Source: Crotalaria pallida (Eukaryota; Streptophyta; Magnoliopsida; Fabales; Fabaceae). Taken from it: a stretch of 64,000 nt of DNA. Shown here piece by piece: positions 23,908 to 35,560 of the stretch. The stretch spans positions 148,705,206 through 148,769,205 of the forward strand of contig CM075650.1 of assembly GCA_037953625.1 (NCBI GenBank), given 5' to 3'. The translations under genes were made by a program, and so were the position numbers. The notes under the pieces are model-generated. The model was not told the origin of the DNA and made no database searches. It worked only from the letters and a program-made list of their open reading frames with translations. Within the stretch, counting starts at the first letter, position 1. Each line of letters begins with the position of its first letter.

Positions 23908-25029
23908 TTTGTTTTCTATTGTGACAAGAGAATTAAAACATTTAATAACAAACCAAATGTAATCATCCTATATAATAATAGGATTTGATTTTCCTTCTAT
24001 AATATATTTTGTCTATTGTAATAGATAAAAATCAGCCTATATAAAAATAGGATTTGATTTTATGCATGATGTAAATATTTTTTTGTTTTTTGTTTTTTAT
24101 TGTGACAAGAAAATTAAAACTATTAATAACAAACCAAATGTTTTTAACAATATTATCTTTCTATTTTTTCCCCCACATGATATGGACCATTAGTCTGAGA
24201 TCAATTAATAATTTTAAATATCAATTGCAAAAAAACTAAAAATTATGTTGATAAACTAAATTTATGTTTAGTCACTCACACCACTACTAAGATTTATATT
24301 ATTAAATCTTTTCTATATTCTGTTGTTGCTTATTTTTATATTACCTTTTGTTTATATTGTTGAGTTCCAAAAAAAAAAAGTCTTTCTCATGCGCATAGTC
24401 TTCTATTCCTAAACTCCAATGACAAGTACTCAATTGCTCACTAATAGATGACATCATCTTTTCAAAAAAAATTAAATCAAAATGATTAGAACGATAAAAA
24501 TAAAGATTTTTAGGATTCAATTTTATTATTAACTTGAGATAAGATAATCGATGAAAAATATAAAAATATAAAAATATTTAATTATGATTAATAAGAATAA
24601 ATATGATAATCATATTTAAAAAAACTAATTGTAAAAAAGAAACTACTTCATCCATCACATAAATATAAGATTTAATTCTGATTTAATTTTGATTTATCAT
24701 AATAAAGTCGATAATCATATATGAAAATGTCAATTTATCCATAAAATAAATAAGAAATATAAGAGATAAAAAATGTTACATTTTTATTCATATGAGGAAG
24801 TACAAAATTTATCAACAAGATCATCTAGATTAATTTTTTTAAGTGTAGGATTTGGTTTGAACCTCTACCTTTTTATATAATTATTTTTGGTTGTTGTTTA
24901 ATAATAATCTTTACTTTATAATAAAAATAATAATAGTCTTTAATTTAAAATATTTAATATAAAAAGTTAAAATTTAAACGACCTGTGCATTGCACGGGGT
25001 AAGAACTTGTTTTGAAAATAAGAAATACC
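23908..25029. other. AT-rich spacer before the SINE
   Basis: No gene. It contains the second local copy of the ~130-bp repeat (about 23965-24105). Near 24985-25005 there is a GC-rich hairpin, CCTGTGCATTGCACGGGG, in otherwise AT-rich DNA. It resembles the hairpin of the Helitron-like 3' end at 41331-41347, but no CTRR end follows at the right distance. Confidence 0.5.
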
Positions 25030-25288
25030 CATAACAAGGTCTTAATCATCATTAAGAACATAAACATCACATATATGCGTAAGGATATTTGGCAAACAAA
25101 TGTCAACTTCAAAGGTCGGGAAATCCACCCGCGCAACTAGGTGATTAACCTTTCGACATTGTCGGACCCTTTCAGAGGCTAGTCCCCCAGCAAGGTCTCT
25201 TACATTCAGAAGAGCCAGGGATCGAACCCCCAACCATTTGCTTAAATAACTACAGATCCCTTACCATCTGTGCTAACCTCCACTGGTT
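25030..25288 (-). mobile_element. tRNA-derived SINE, minus strand
   Basis: Reading the minus strand from about 25288: a box-A-like TTAGCACAGATGG (about 25263-25275), then a box B GGGGTTCGATCCCT (25217-25230), then a non-tRNA body. Both pol III promoter boxes are well preserved. The spacing of about 45 bp and the lack of an acceptor stem argue for a SINE and not a tRNA gene. It sits directly left of duplication copy B. The 3' tail end near 25030 is estimated. Confidence 0.66.
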
Positions 25289-26046
25289 CAAAGGTCAAAT
25301 CTAATACATTCTGTCTTATATAAAAATAATAGTAATATGAAAAATAATAACACTGCTAAAGAAATCGAACCCAAATAAAACAAAAAAGGGTTATGGAAGT
25401 TGAAAATAAAATTTAAAACGAAAAAAAGAAAAGGTAAAACGTTTATACGAGAGGGAAAAAAAACTAAAAACATGAATAATTTTAAAGTAAAAATGGAAAT
25501 GATCTTTTTTAATTGAGTGAAAATGGAAAGGATCTCAAGATTTAGAAAGAAAAAAAAAGAGATGATGATTGATATTTACTTGCTTAAATAAAAATAAAAT
25601 ATGTGCGATTTGATATGGGTTATACTTTAATAGAGATATGCTAAAAAATGCCATATCACAATTTCAAGGATGGAAACAAAAACAATTAATTTAAAAAAAA
25701 ATCCTAAAAAAAGGAGAGCTGAGGAAAAGCTTCAGAGTGAATGAGAGAGTATAAAATACCGACTACTTTTTTAAAGTAGATAAATTCCTAAAAAAAAAAT
25801 AGGGCAAAAAAAATGTTTCGCAATTGTTATATGGGGTGATTGATTTTATTTTTGTACTATATTTTGTCACGCACACATATTGTGATAAAAAACATTGTTC
25901 ACAAAGATTGATCCAATTGGTAAGAAATCACGTTATATATCTCAATAACATGAGTTTTAATCCCTACGTCAATGTGTTAATTTCAATATACATTTGTAAG
26001 TTTTTATAGACTTTGAAACCTAGCATTCTTTGATAAGTTTAGAGAC

Positions 26047-26932
26047 TTAATTTACCTAAGAGTATGTTTGGCACGTGGAATTGAGCATTGAATTGGGGGA
26101 TTGGAATTGAATTGGGGCTTTGAATTGAAATTTTAGTGTTTGGTTGTGCACTTCAAAAGGAAATCACAATTTCAAAGCCAATTCAATGGAATTGAGTTAT
26201 AACTAAATATGCAAAAACTCAATTCCCACCTCTAAGCCTCAGAATTTAGTGTCATGAGTCTAGAAACAAAACACATGACATCTCCACTGGTCCACCGTAG
26301 AGATGGCAATGCAGGCTACTCGGTCGCGTTCGGGCTCGAGTCATAATCGGGTTGGGCCTAAAAAGGTCCGAATGAAATTTTGTTTAAAAATCATCTAGCT
26401 AAACCTGGTAGCTGACCACCTCTTTAACTAGATCTGGCAAGGTTTTTAAGTGATATCGGGGGGTTGACTTGGAGTCTGACTGGTTCTTGTTTTATTAAAG
26501 CGAGTCAAAAAGGCCCGAAATCTATTCGGGTCGTATTTTGAGAGTCTAAACACATCTATTTCTCAGGCTTGTGCGGGTTGGGCTTTTTTGTTGTTTATAG
26601 TCCACCGCAATGTTTCATCTTCCCCTCTTCTCCACTTTAGGAATCTTCTTATATCCATGACTTTTTTTCCCTCCCATCCAATATCCACGCCACTAGAATA
26701 TATGATTCTTGGTAGCAAACCACCACAATGTCTCTATAACACAAGTGATGATTTTGACACACAAAAAAGGTTGATGTGACGACCCACACAAGTGGTGACG
26801 ACATGAGACACAAACAATAAAATATAATTAGATATTGAATTTGGAATTCCAATTATACATTCTAATTCTTTATTCAATACAAACATAGAGTCATAATTCA
26901 AAATCAATTCCAATTTCGTCCGCCAAACGGAC
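26047..26932. mobile_element. Harbinger-type non-autonomous element
   Basis: The termini GAGTATGTTTGGC and GCCAAACGGACAC form imperfect inverted repeats. The better-preserved left end in copy A (near 3767) reads GGGTCTGTTTGGC, the classical Tourist/Harbinger start. The flanking TAA on both sides (26044-26046 and 26933-26935) fits the 3-bp target duplication of that superfamily. There is no transposase frame; the interior includes GC-richer stretches (26300-26580). Confidence 0.55.
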
Positions 26933-26995
26933 ACTAAAGTTTTTGTTATATAACTTCATGGAGTGAGATGATGAGTGTAAAAAGGGAAAACAATG

Positions 26996-26996
<1 letters not shown>

Positions 26997-27039
<43 letters not shown>
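26997..27039. repeat. (TA)n microsatellite
   Basis: About 21 TA dinucleotides. The copy A counterpart (about 5117-5130) is much shorter. Confidence 0.95.
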
Positions 27040-27043
<4 letters not shown>

Positions 27044-27695
27044 GATCATGTATCATTTTTTATTCTTAAAAAATATAATTTTTGGGAAATGCTTACAAGT
27101 GCGACTGTTACCGCAAGACAATCGACGAAATGCTAAAAATGATATCTTTTTACACTTATTAAAATAATAACTATTTAATTTATGTAACAATTATTTTTTC
27201 TAAAATAAAAACAACTATTTTGGAATCCGCGCCAACTTTAAATTAGGATTAGCATAGGATTTGTGTTTATCTCACAAGATCTGCCCAACTACTCTCTCTC
27301 GCTTCCTAACCCTTCCAATTTCCTCATTTTTTCATTCTCCTACAGTATCCAACAAGCATTAGCCACTCACTCTTCTTCCTCTCGTTTTATGCATGTTCCC
27401 ATTTTTTGTGCCTCTTAATTTCTTCCTCTTCTTCCTATGTGTTTCGCGATTATTGTCTAACGATCTCGATACTTCATCCTAATTTGTTGTTGAGGCGTTG
27501 TTGCTCTGTTCTCGAAGACAATAGGCTTCATATTGGGAGAATTTCATTTATCTTTGTTGATTTCAACTACAAGTAAGAAATCATGTTTTTTTTAATCATA
27601 TTTTGCTTGTTATAAGATCAAAATTTTCATTGCCCTGTTGAATGTTATTTCACTTATTTGTTTAATTAATTTATAAATTTTGTTTATTTTTTTAA

Positions 27696-28222
27696 GTGAA
27701 AGGAAGACATGCATCCTCTTCTGAAGAAGAAAATGTAATTGATGCAAACCAAAGACCATATGATAGTTTTGAAGCAAACATCGCTCATGAAGTGGATGAA
27801 GAACCTAAAGCTGGGATGAAATTCAGCTCTGAAGCCAATGTCATCAGGTATTACACAAACTATGCTCAACATAAGGGTTTTGGAGTTGCTAAAATAAGCA
27901 CAAAAAATATAGAAGGGAAAAAATATTTCACTCTAGGATGTAGTCGTGCAAGAAAATATGTTAGCAATCCTAAGAATATGTTAAAGTCGAACCCTATTAC
28001 TAAAACCCAATGTATGGCTAGATTGAATGCATCCGTGTGTTTAGATGGATCATTTATACTTTCTAAAGTTGTTCTTGAGCATAATCACGAGCTAAGCCCA
28101 ACCAAAGCTCGTTATTTTAGATGCAACAAGAACTTAGCGCCTCACATAAAAATGAGGCTAGAACTTAATGATCATGCTGGGATTAAAGTAAGCGGAAATT
28201 TTCGATCTCTAGTTGTTGAAGG
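27696..28222 (+). pseudogene. FAR1-related protein N-terminus, unit 1 (truncated)
   Basis: The frame encodes an acidic leader (SSSEEENVID) and the FAR1 DNA-binding domain of the FHY3/FAR1 family: FSSEANVIRYYTNYAQHKGF, then a C...C...H.H zinc pattern (Cys in LGCSRA, Cys in KTQCMAR, and HNH in LEHNHELSP). All four zinc ligands are present here, unlike in unit 2. An in-frame TAA (27693-27695) directly precedes the frame, so the start codon must lie in an upstream exon; the leader has a plausible donor (CTACAA|GTAAG, about 27570) and acceptor (TTTTTTAAG|, 27696). The frame is cut after FRSLVVEG by the LTR-like segment, so the transposase domain is missing. Confidence 0.8.
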
Positions 28223-31213
28223 TGTAACGCCCCAAAATATTAAAGGTAAATAAAAATGCGAATTAATAAAAACCTTTTTCCAAAAGAGTGTGAAAACCAA
28301 AAGTATTGCTTATTAATATCACATTATATTACAAAACAGTCTGAGTGTAAATATAAGAATATCAAATGCCCCAAAAATCCTTGTTTACACCCAGAGCATG
28401 GTCTTCACAACTCTATCCTTCAATAAGAGGATTCAGACAACAAGATGTCATTCTGGCTATATCTGCTATTGCTCCTTTACTCAGCAGGAGAGACCTTTGA
28501 CCTGTCATTCAACAGAATCTACCACCACCGATGTGGTAGTATGGGAGTAAGTCACTTGTCATATCGCGTAAACAGATTATATGATTGTTCAAACACAAGC
28601 ATAACAGATATCATTTTAATGTAATGAATGCATGCTCAAGTGTCTTAACCACCAATATTATTAATCTTTCATGCAATGCATGTACGTCTCTCAAAACATT
28701 CTTTTAATCACTTCTATAAAAATAACACTCTGGGATGGGCAATCGTGCACTCGATGTTTCCACAACCTGTATAGCGGCCACACTGTTCTATACTGGAACC
28801 CCATCTACCATGATCCCAAAATGAACAAGGGGATGATCCCTGAACCATTGTCCACCAATAGGTCTAGGTCCTTGTCATTTCAACGGTGGCGGCCACACCA
28901 TTCCAACCGTCTCATATAGCAGCCACACCGTACTATATGGTTTCCCAATACCGCATGCACCTTACTCATTTTACGATTCTCGTAACATCATGCATGAGAT
29001 GCATATTCTATATATTAATTATCGGTATTTCCATTATCAAGAGTAATAATCATCACTATACACATGGTGCCACACCGTTCCATGTCTTCATATAGCGGCC
29101 ACACCGTACTATATGGAATCACACACATATGGCGGTCACACCGTTCCACATGTCTTCGTATAGCGGCCACACCGTACTATACGGAATCATCTAAGCTCAT
29201 GGTCTCATACCATAGCTAATACGAGCTTCACGTATCCAATTTAGAGCAACACACATCAACACATTTGGATCGGAGCTATATAATCATCATGCATCATCGT
29301 GCTCATATTATCATCATTATTCTTTCATTAATCTCAAGTCAATTCATATTCTAATGAATCATTATCAATTCCATTATATTTTACTCCATAATCAACTCAT
29401 ATAACACCTATGCAAGGCCTTAAGGGACCATTGTAATTGATTTATTTATTTATTCATTTCTCTCAGGCATTAACCGGTTACAAGATCCACTAACCGATTA
29501 GTGACAGCAGACCTGAGAGCAGACCACATTGATTTTAAGTCCAAAACCTTCCAATCTTAAAACTAATTCCTTCCTACTCCTTATTTACCTTCTAAGACAT
29601 AATTCAAAGCTTCTTGCAGGTCTTCTAACTACCCAAAACATATTTTAAATTCATATACCCATTAACGTCCTATTAGGGAAAAGTTTCATTATTAAGCCTT
29701 AGCAAATACTATGGTTAATTAGCTTACTTATTTCAAATTATGGTTCCATTATTAGTCCAAACCCATATCATACCTATACTCTAAGATTACTATACTAAAC
29801 TTAATTAACTTCACATGTTGTCAGGCTCTAACCGGTTAGAGGGACTCCTAACTGGTTAGATGCTGCAGACTTGCAGACCTGAGAACAAGACAAGTTCAAT
29901 TCTTATTCTTTTCAATCCAATCACTTACCATACTATTCTCTAGTACTCTCTGTGCAACACCTAAAGCATTACTAAAGTATGATTTAATTATATTAACATT
30001 GAGCTATGACTCCAATAATATAAGTTCAAGATAACCTCAAAGTCTTGGACCAAAATAAAAGGGCAAAGTCTAGCTCACATCAACTTATTTCTTATTGTAC
30101 CAACTTCTAATTCCAAACTATCAGTTATAGCAATTTGGACATGACTCTAAGGTTATAGTAAGACTTAATCATATGAAATTACGTTCTGTTAGTTCTGAGT
30201 CCATCAATCTAATTTCCAATTAAAACTCTTTATCAAACATAACAAATTCTATCTATCCCTAGCTTATTTACTCCCAATGATTTGTTCAAATATTAGTCCA
30301 AGTCTAAGTAACAACTATCCTCAATGATTATTATACCAAGATAATCAACTGATGCATTCTGTCAGTCACTAATCGGTTAGAGAGCCCACTAATCGGTTAG
30401 TTTAAGCAGTCTGACAGCATACTGCACTTTTCTTGCTCAAATCCTTTCACAGTCTAACTATTACTTCTTGCTATCATTAGACAATCAACATATGGTATCT
30501 AGTTACTACTTTACAGCAATTAATTCAACCAAATCAAAGCATCAAATCATCAAACCAATGCATCAAATCATTCAATTAATCAAGTTCATATTATGCATAA
30601 CTCTTGACATATACACAATTTCAACATACTCCATAAAAGTGCATCACATGTACAGCCTCTAATTTCATCATTCAGACTCATCATTATATCATGTCATTCC
30701 ATTCAATTCATTTGCATAATCAACTAATTAATTGCAGCATATAATAACAAGGAACCATGGGTTGTCTTGGTCTCCATACCAAGCAATCCTTGTCATGGTT
30801 CTTGCATACATAAACACATAATCAAACTTCCAATCAATAATCCTAGCGATATAAATGAGATCTCTCATACCTTGCACGAATTGGACAACCCTCAATCAAG
30901 CTCAACTCAACCTAGAACAGCAGCTAACACAGCAACAGCAGCAGCAAAACAGAGCAACAAGGATAGCACAAACCCCTTTGATTTACAAGCTCTCACACTC
31001 ACTAATCACAAGCTTGATGTGCAACAACTCAAGGCAAGTTGTATGCACGAATTTGAGGAGGAATTTGGGCAGAGTTTTGGCTCTGAAATTCGTGAGGAAC
31101 ATGAACAAAATAGCAACCCACAACAGGGTATTTATAGAAAGGGAAAAGAGAGGGAATGAGGCAAGGGTGGAGCAAATCATGCCACCACGCCCTTCCCCAT
31201 ACCACACACTTCC
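28223..31213 (-). mobile_element. LTR-like segment (probable truncated solo LTR) replacing the FAR1 core
   Basis: It begins TGTAACGCCCCAAAATA on the plus strand, i.e. the minus strand ends TTGGGGCGTTACA, the usual 3' end of large plant Ty3/gypsy LTRs. A TATA-like CTATAAATACCC on the minus strand near 31130-31141, with a long leader after it, supports an LTR read leftwards. The interior has spaced repeats (see 28770-29190) and three pairs of AACCGGTTA-like motifs near 29470-29500, 29825-29860 and 30365-30405. On the right it joins host sequence at ATTTTGGGATCTC (31214), which in unit 2 lies 1.78 kb further on. The insertion is therefore associated with loss of the segment equivalent to 33684-35459. 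No internal retroviral genes are present. Confidence 0.6.
28770..29190. repeat. Short dispersed repeats with GCGGCCACACCGTACTATA
   Basis: Seven or more copies of a GCGGCCACACCGT-type motif, alternating between forms ending GTACTATATGG and GTTCCA, recur every 25-75 bp. The spacing is irregular and the spacers are themselves repetitive, so this is a minisatellite-like part of the LTR. The minus-strand motif would read CCATATAGTACGGTGTGG. Confidence 0.75.
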
Positions 31214-32543
31214 ATTTTGGGATCTCAAGTTGATAATGTAATTAGCACACATGAGAGCACTCAAGTAAGCACTCAAGTAAGGAAAATTTGTTATTTTCTT
31301 TACCAATTATCGTATAATGATAAATGTTTGAATACGTTCTTTTTAAATCATCATTATGACATTGCATACGAATTACTTATGCTTGTATATTTATGTTATA
31401 TACTGTGAGAACAATTTTTTTTTGGGAGGAGTGGACAGGACACTTCAAGCATATTAGCTCTCTTCAATCCAAATCATGGTCATATTAGTGAAGTATGTCA
31501 TATGCAAGACAACAATGTTACTTATTATGATTTTTTACAGGTATTGATTTTCTATTATGTTATAAGGATGATTATATATTCTAGAATATAGTCACCGTCT
31601 TTTACTCCATGTGTGATTTTCCTAGGCACAACACCAAGTGAATACTCAGCCATTAGCTAAAGACATGATTGACAAGGCACAACGGAAAGAGATGAATGAT
31701 CAACTATGATCAAGCAATAAATAAATAAACTAAGGATGAGGTTCTTTTGGATGTGTTGGTCAAATCAACTTGCAAGGACTTTGGTTTTTTTTCTGTCTGC
31801 TACACATCGCAAGAGGCTGGTGTTTTAGGTGCTTTGAACATGATTGTATGGCAACCTGATTTCTGGTGTTGATATATGTTTCGTCTCAATTTTGGTAGCC
31901 ATTAGATTAGTTATAGCTAGTCTAAATTAATAGGTATGTAGGTGCATGTACTTTTATTTTTCTGTTGCTACAGTACTATGCAGTAGGTTATTTGGGGTGT
32001 TTTTTTAATGTAAGTTGTTTGTTTTGTTTTGTTTTTTTCTCAAACTCTTGTTTTGCTAGAAGTATATCCATTCCTTCAGAGGATGAGAATCAAAGTTATC
32101 CATCGCTTCCTTATCACTTTGAAGTCTACAAGTGATATGCAATTTTTTTCCTTGTATTTTAGTTGCTTTCAAGTCCATGTTATATCTCAATGGATGACAC
32201 AAACAATTTAAGCAAGAAAGGAGTTAAAGAAACATTCAGAAAAGATGAAATGTTGGTGACATTTATGCATTTTGTTCAATTTAATTCACAATAAAAGAGT
32301 TAAAAAAAATCTCTCAGTGAAGAATGAAGAAATTGGGATGCAAATATATCCATGGAACATGAAGAAGAAAATGAACAGTTTAAGGGAAGATAAGTTATGC
32401 ATGAAAGTTACAAAGAAAGAAGCGGTGCCCACTTCCCCAACAAAGAAAAAAAAAGTTCATGTCTTCTTATGAATAAGGAAAGGAAGCGGTGCCACTTCAC
32501 CCATTACGAGAAGATAATAACGGAAAGAGTATAATAATAGAAA
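31214..32543 (+). pseudogene. 3' part of FAR1-MULE unit 1
   Basis: It matches 35460-36767 of unit 2 with few differences: the coding tail (STHESTQVSTQV), an intron-like stretch, and then untranslated DNA up to ATAATAATAG. It is orphaned from its N-terminus by the LTR-like segment. No independent gene function is expected. Confidence 0.65.
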
Positions 32544-33150
32544 GAGAAATGCTTACTAGTGCGACTGTTACCGCAAGACAATCGACAAAATGCTAAAAAT
32601 GGTATCTTTTTACACTTATTAAAATAATAACTATTTAATTTATGTAACAATTATTTTTTCTCTAAAATAAAAACAACTATTTTGGAATTCGCGCCAACTT
32701 TAAATTAGGATTAGCATAGGATTTGTGTTTATCCCACAAGATCTGCCTAGCTACTCTATCTCGCTTCCTAACCCTTCCAATTTCCTCATTTTTTCTTTCT
32801 CCTACAGTATCCAACAAGCATAAGCAACTCACTCTTCTTCCTCTCGCTTTATGCATGTTCCCATTTTTTGTGCCTCTCAATTTCTTCCTCTTCTTGCTAT
32901 GTGTTTCGTGATTATTGTTTAACGATCTTGATACTTCATCCTAATTTGCTGTTGAGGCGTTGTTGCTCTGTTCTAGAAGACAACATGTTTCATATTGGGA
33001 GAATTTCATGTATCTCTGTTGATTTCAACTACAAGTAAGAAATCATGTTTTTTTAATCATATTTTGCTTGTTATAAGATCGAAATATTCATTGCCCTGTT
33101 GAATGTTATTTCACTTATTTGTTTAATTAATCTATAAATTTCGTTTATTT

Positions 33151-35560
33151 TTTTAAGTGGAAGGAAGACATGCATCCTTTTCTGAAGAAGAAAATGTAAT
33201 TGATGCAAACCAAAGACCATATGATAGTTTTGAAGCAAATATCGCTCATGAAGTGGATGAAGAATCTAAAGTTGGGATGAGATTCAGCTCTGAAGCCAAT
33301 GTCAACAGGTATTACACAAACTATGCTCAACATAAGGGTTTTGGAGTTGCTAAAATAAGCACAAAAAATAGTGAAAGGAAAAAAATATTTCACTCTAGGA
33401 TGTAGTCGTGCAAGTAAATATGTTAGCAATCCTAAGAATATGTTAAAGTCGAACCCTATTACTAAAACCCAATGTATGGCTAGATTGAATGCATTTGTGT
33501 GTTTAGATGGATCAGTTATACTTTCTAAAGTTGTTCTTGAGCATAATCGCGAGCTAAGCCCAACCAAAGCTCGTTATTTTAGATGCAACAAGAACTTAGC
33601 GCCTCACATAAAAAGGAGGCTAGAACTTAATGATCAAGCTGGGATTAAAGTAAGCGGAAATTTTCGATCTCTAGTTGTTGAAGGGAATGGGTGTGAGAAT
33701 CTCACATTTGGTGATAAAGATTGTAGAAACTATATAGACAAAGTAAGACGACAAAGACTTGGGACAAGAGATGTTGAAGCTATTCAAAACTATTTTGTAA
33801 GAAAGCAAAATCAAAATAGTCAGTTTTATTATGTAATGGATGTAGATGATGAAAGTCGTTTACGAAATGTATTTTGGGCTGATGCAAGGTATAAGGCTGC
33901 ATATGAATATTTTGGAGAAGGCGTGACTTTTGACACTACCTACTTAACTAATAAGTATGACATGCCTTTTGCTCCTTTTGTTGGAGTAAATCATCATGGA
34001 CAATCTGTGTTGTTAGGTTGTGATCTAGTGTCAAATGAGGACACTAAAACCTTTACTTGGTTGTTCACAACATGGTTGGAATGTATGTCTGGGCGTGCAC
34101 CAAATGCCATAGTTACTGATCAAGACAAGGCTATGAAAAACACGATTCAGATTGTTTTCCCAAATGCTCGTCATCGATGGTGCTTGTGGCATATAATGAA
34201 AAAAGTTCCTATAAAGTTGGGTAGACTTGCTAATTATGAGTCTTTAAAAGAACTTTTGCAAGGTGTTGTGTATGATTCTTTGAGCAAAAAGGACTTTGAA
34301 GAGAGATGGGAAAAAATGGTTGAAGATTACAAGTTAAAAAATAATGAATGGTTGGGAGAGCTATTTCATGAGCGAGATCGTTGGGTTCCCGTGTTTGTGA
34401 AAGACACATTTTGGGCTGGAATGTCAACAACGCAACGAAGTGAAAGTATGAACTCATTTTTTGATGGGTATGTTAACTCAAAGACCACACTGAAGCAGTT
34501 TGTTGAACAATATGACAATGCATTGAGAGATCAAATTGAAAAAGAGAACATAGCTTATTTTGGTTCTTTTAATACAATAATTGCTTGTGTAAGTCATTTT
34601 GGGTTCGAGTCTCAATTCCAAAAGGCATTTACTAATTCAAAATTCAAAGAATTTCAAGTTGAGGTTGCTGCTATGATGTATTGCAATACTCACTTTGAGA
34701 GATCAGAAGGCTTGAAATCAATATTTTTTGTTATAGAAAGCAAGAAGATATGTGACAAATTAAAGATATAAGGTTTCATGTTTCTTTCAATGTAGAAAAC
34801 ATTGAACTGCAATGTACATGTTGCTTATTCGAGTTTAAAGGCATTTTATGCTGACACATCCTTTGTGTGCTTAAGCTCACAAGTAAAACAGATTCGGTGC
34901 CACTTGAATATGTTTTTTCACATTGGAGGAAGGATGTAAAGCGGAGACATACATTTATTAAATGTGGTTTTGATAATTTAGCTGGAAATGTTGAATTGCA
35001 ACGACTTAGTAAAGCTTGTGATGCCTTTCATGAAGTTGTTTCCGTGGTGATAAATACAGTTGACAATTTGTTGAAAGTGATGAGTTGGATTAAGGACTTA
35101 CAAATTGAGTTTACATGCAAAGAAACATTTCCTAGGATGGCTAAAGAGTCATTTGTAAACCAAGATAGTGAAATTCCACAACAAGCAAGTAAAATTCTTG
35201 ATCCTATTGTGGTTCGATGTAAAAGGGCGTCCTCCTTCCAAAAGAAAAGCTTCTAAAGTTGATCAAATTGTGAAGAAGAAGCTTGCAAGAAAAAAAACAC
35301 AAAAAAATGGCGAAAAAGTGATCAGAGTCAAGAATAGGTGACTTTTCAATTTTTAAATTTATTTTCGTCAGTTGAGTTGGATAGCAATATGATTAACTTT
35401 GGATATCTAATGGCAGGATCTTTGTGCAATGACAATTCAGGAAAATGGAAATGAATGGATTTTGGGATCTCAAGTTGATAATGTAATTAGCACACATGAG
35501 AGCACTCAAGTAAGCACTCAAGTAAGGAAAATTTGTTATTTTCTTTACCAATTATCGTAT
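33151..35560 (+). pseudogene. FAR1/FHY3-like MULE-derived protein, unit 2 (disabled)
   Basis: The near-complete family architecture can be followed. The FAR1 DNA-binding domain spans about 33270-33570. The MULE transposase domain spans about 33890-34500 (FGEGVTFDTTYLTNKYDMPF, then IVTDQDKAMKNTI, RHRWCLWHIMKK and TTQRSESMNSFFDGYVNSK). The SWIM zinc finger is near 34805-34870 (LQCTCCLFEFKGILC then H). A basic tail (GRPPSKRK, near 35225) follows. Damage: one extra A in a poly-A run near 33372; a frame change just before the stop at 34769-34771; TGA at 34852-34854 inside the SWIM finger between its last Cys and His; another frame change near 35222. The last zinc-ligand His of the DNA-binding domain is also lost (HNH to HNR). 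Family members are either transposases or domesticated light-signalling factors; repetition and TIRs favour a transposon here. Confidence 0.85.

Noticed and set aside
25210..25280. Possible tRNA gene on the minus strand
   Set aside because: Box A and box B are present, but there is no acceptor stem, no anticodon arm in the right place and a long non-tRNA body follows; a SINE fits better. The same reasoning applies to 2040-2120.
28770..29190. Possible CRISPR-like array
   Set aside because: Plant nuclear DNA; repeats are irregular in length and spacing, the spacers are themselves repetitive, and no cas genes are present.
30767..31241. Overlapping 130- and 128-codon frames rich in Gln, Ala and Asn
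   Set aside because: They lie antisense to the inferred transcription direction of an LTR-like segment, overlap each other in two frames and show no domain.
33371..34771. Functional FAR1/FHY3 transcription factor gene
   Set aside because: The reading frame is long, but its DNA-binding domain is split by a frameshift and has lost a zinc-ligand His, and the SWIM finger carries a stop.
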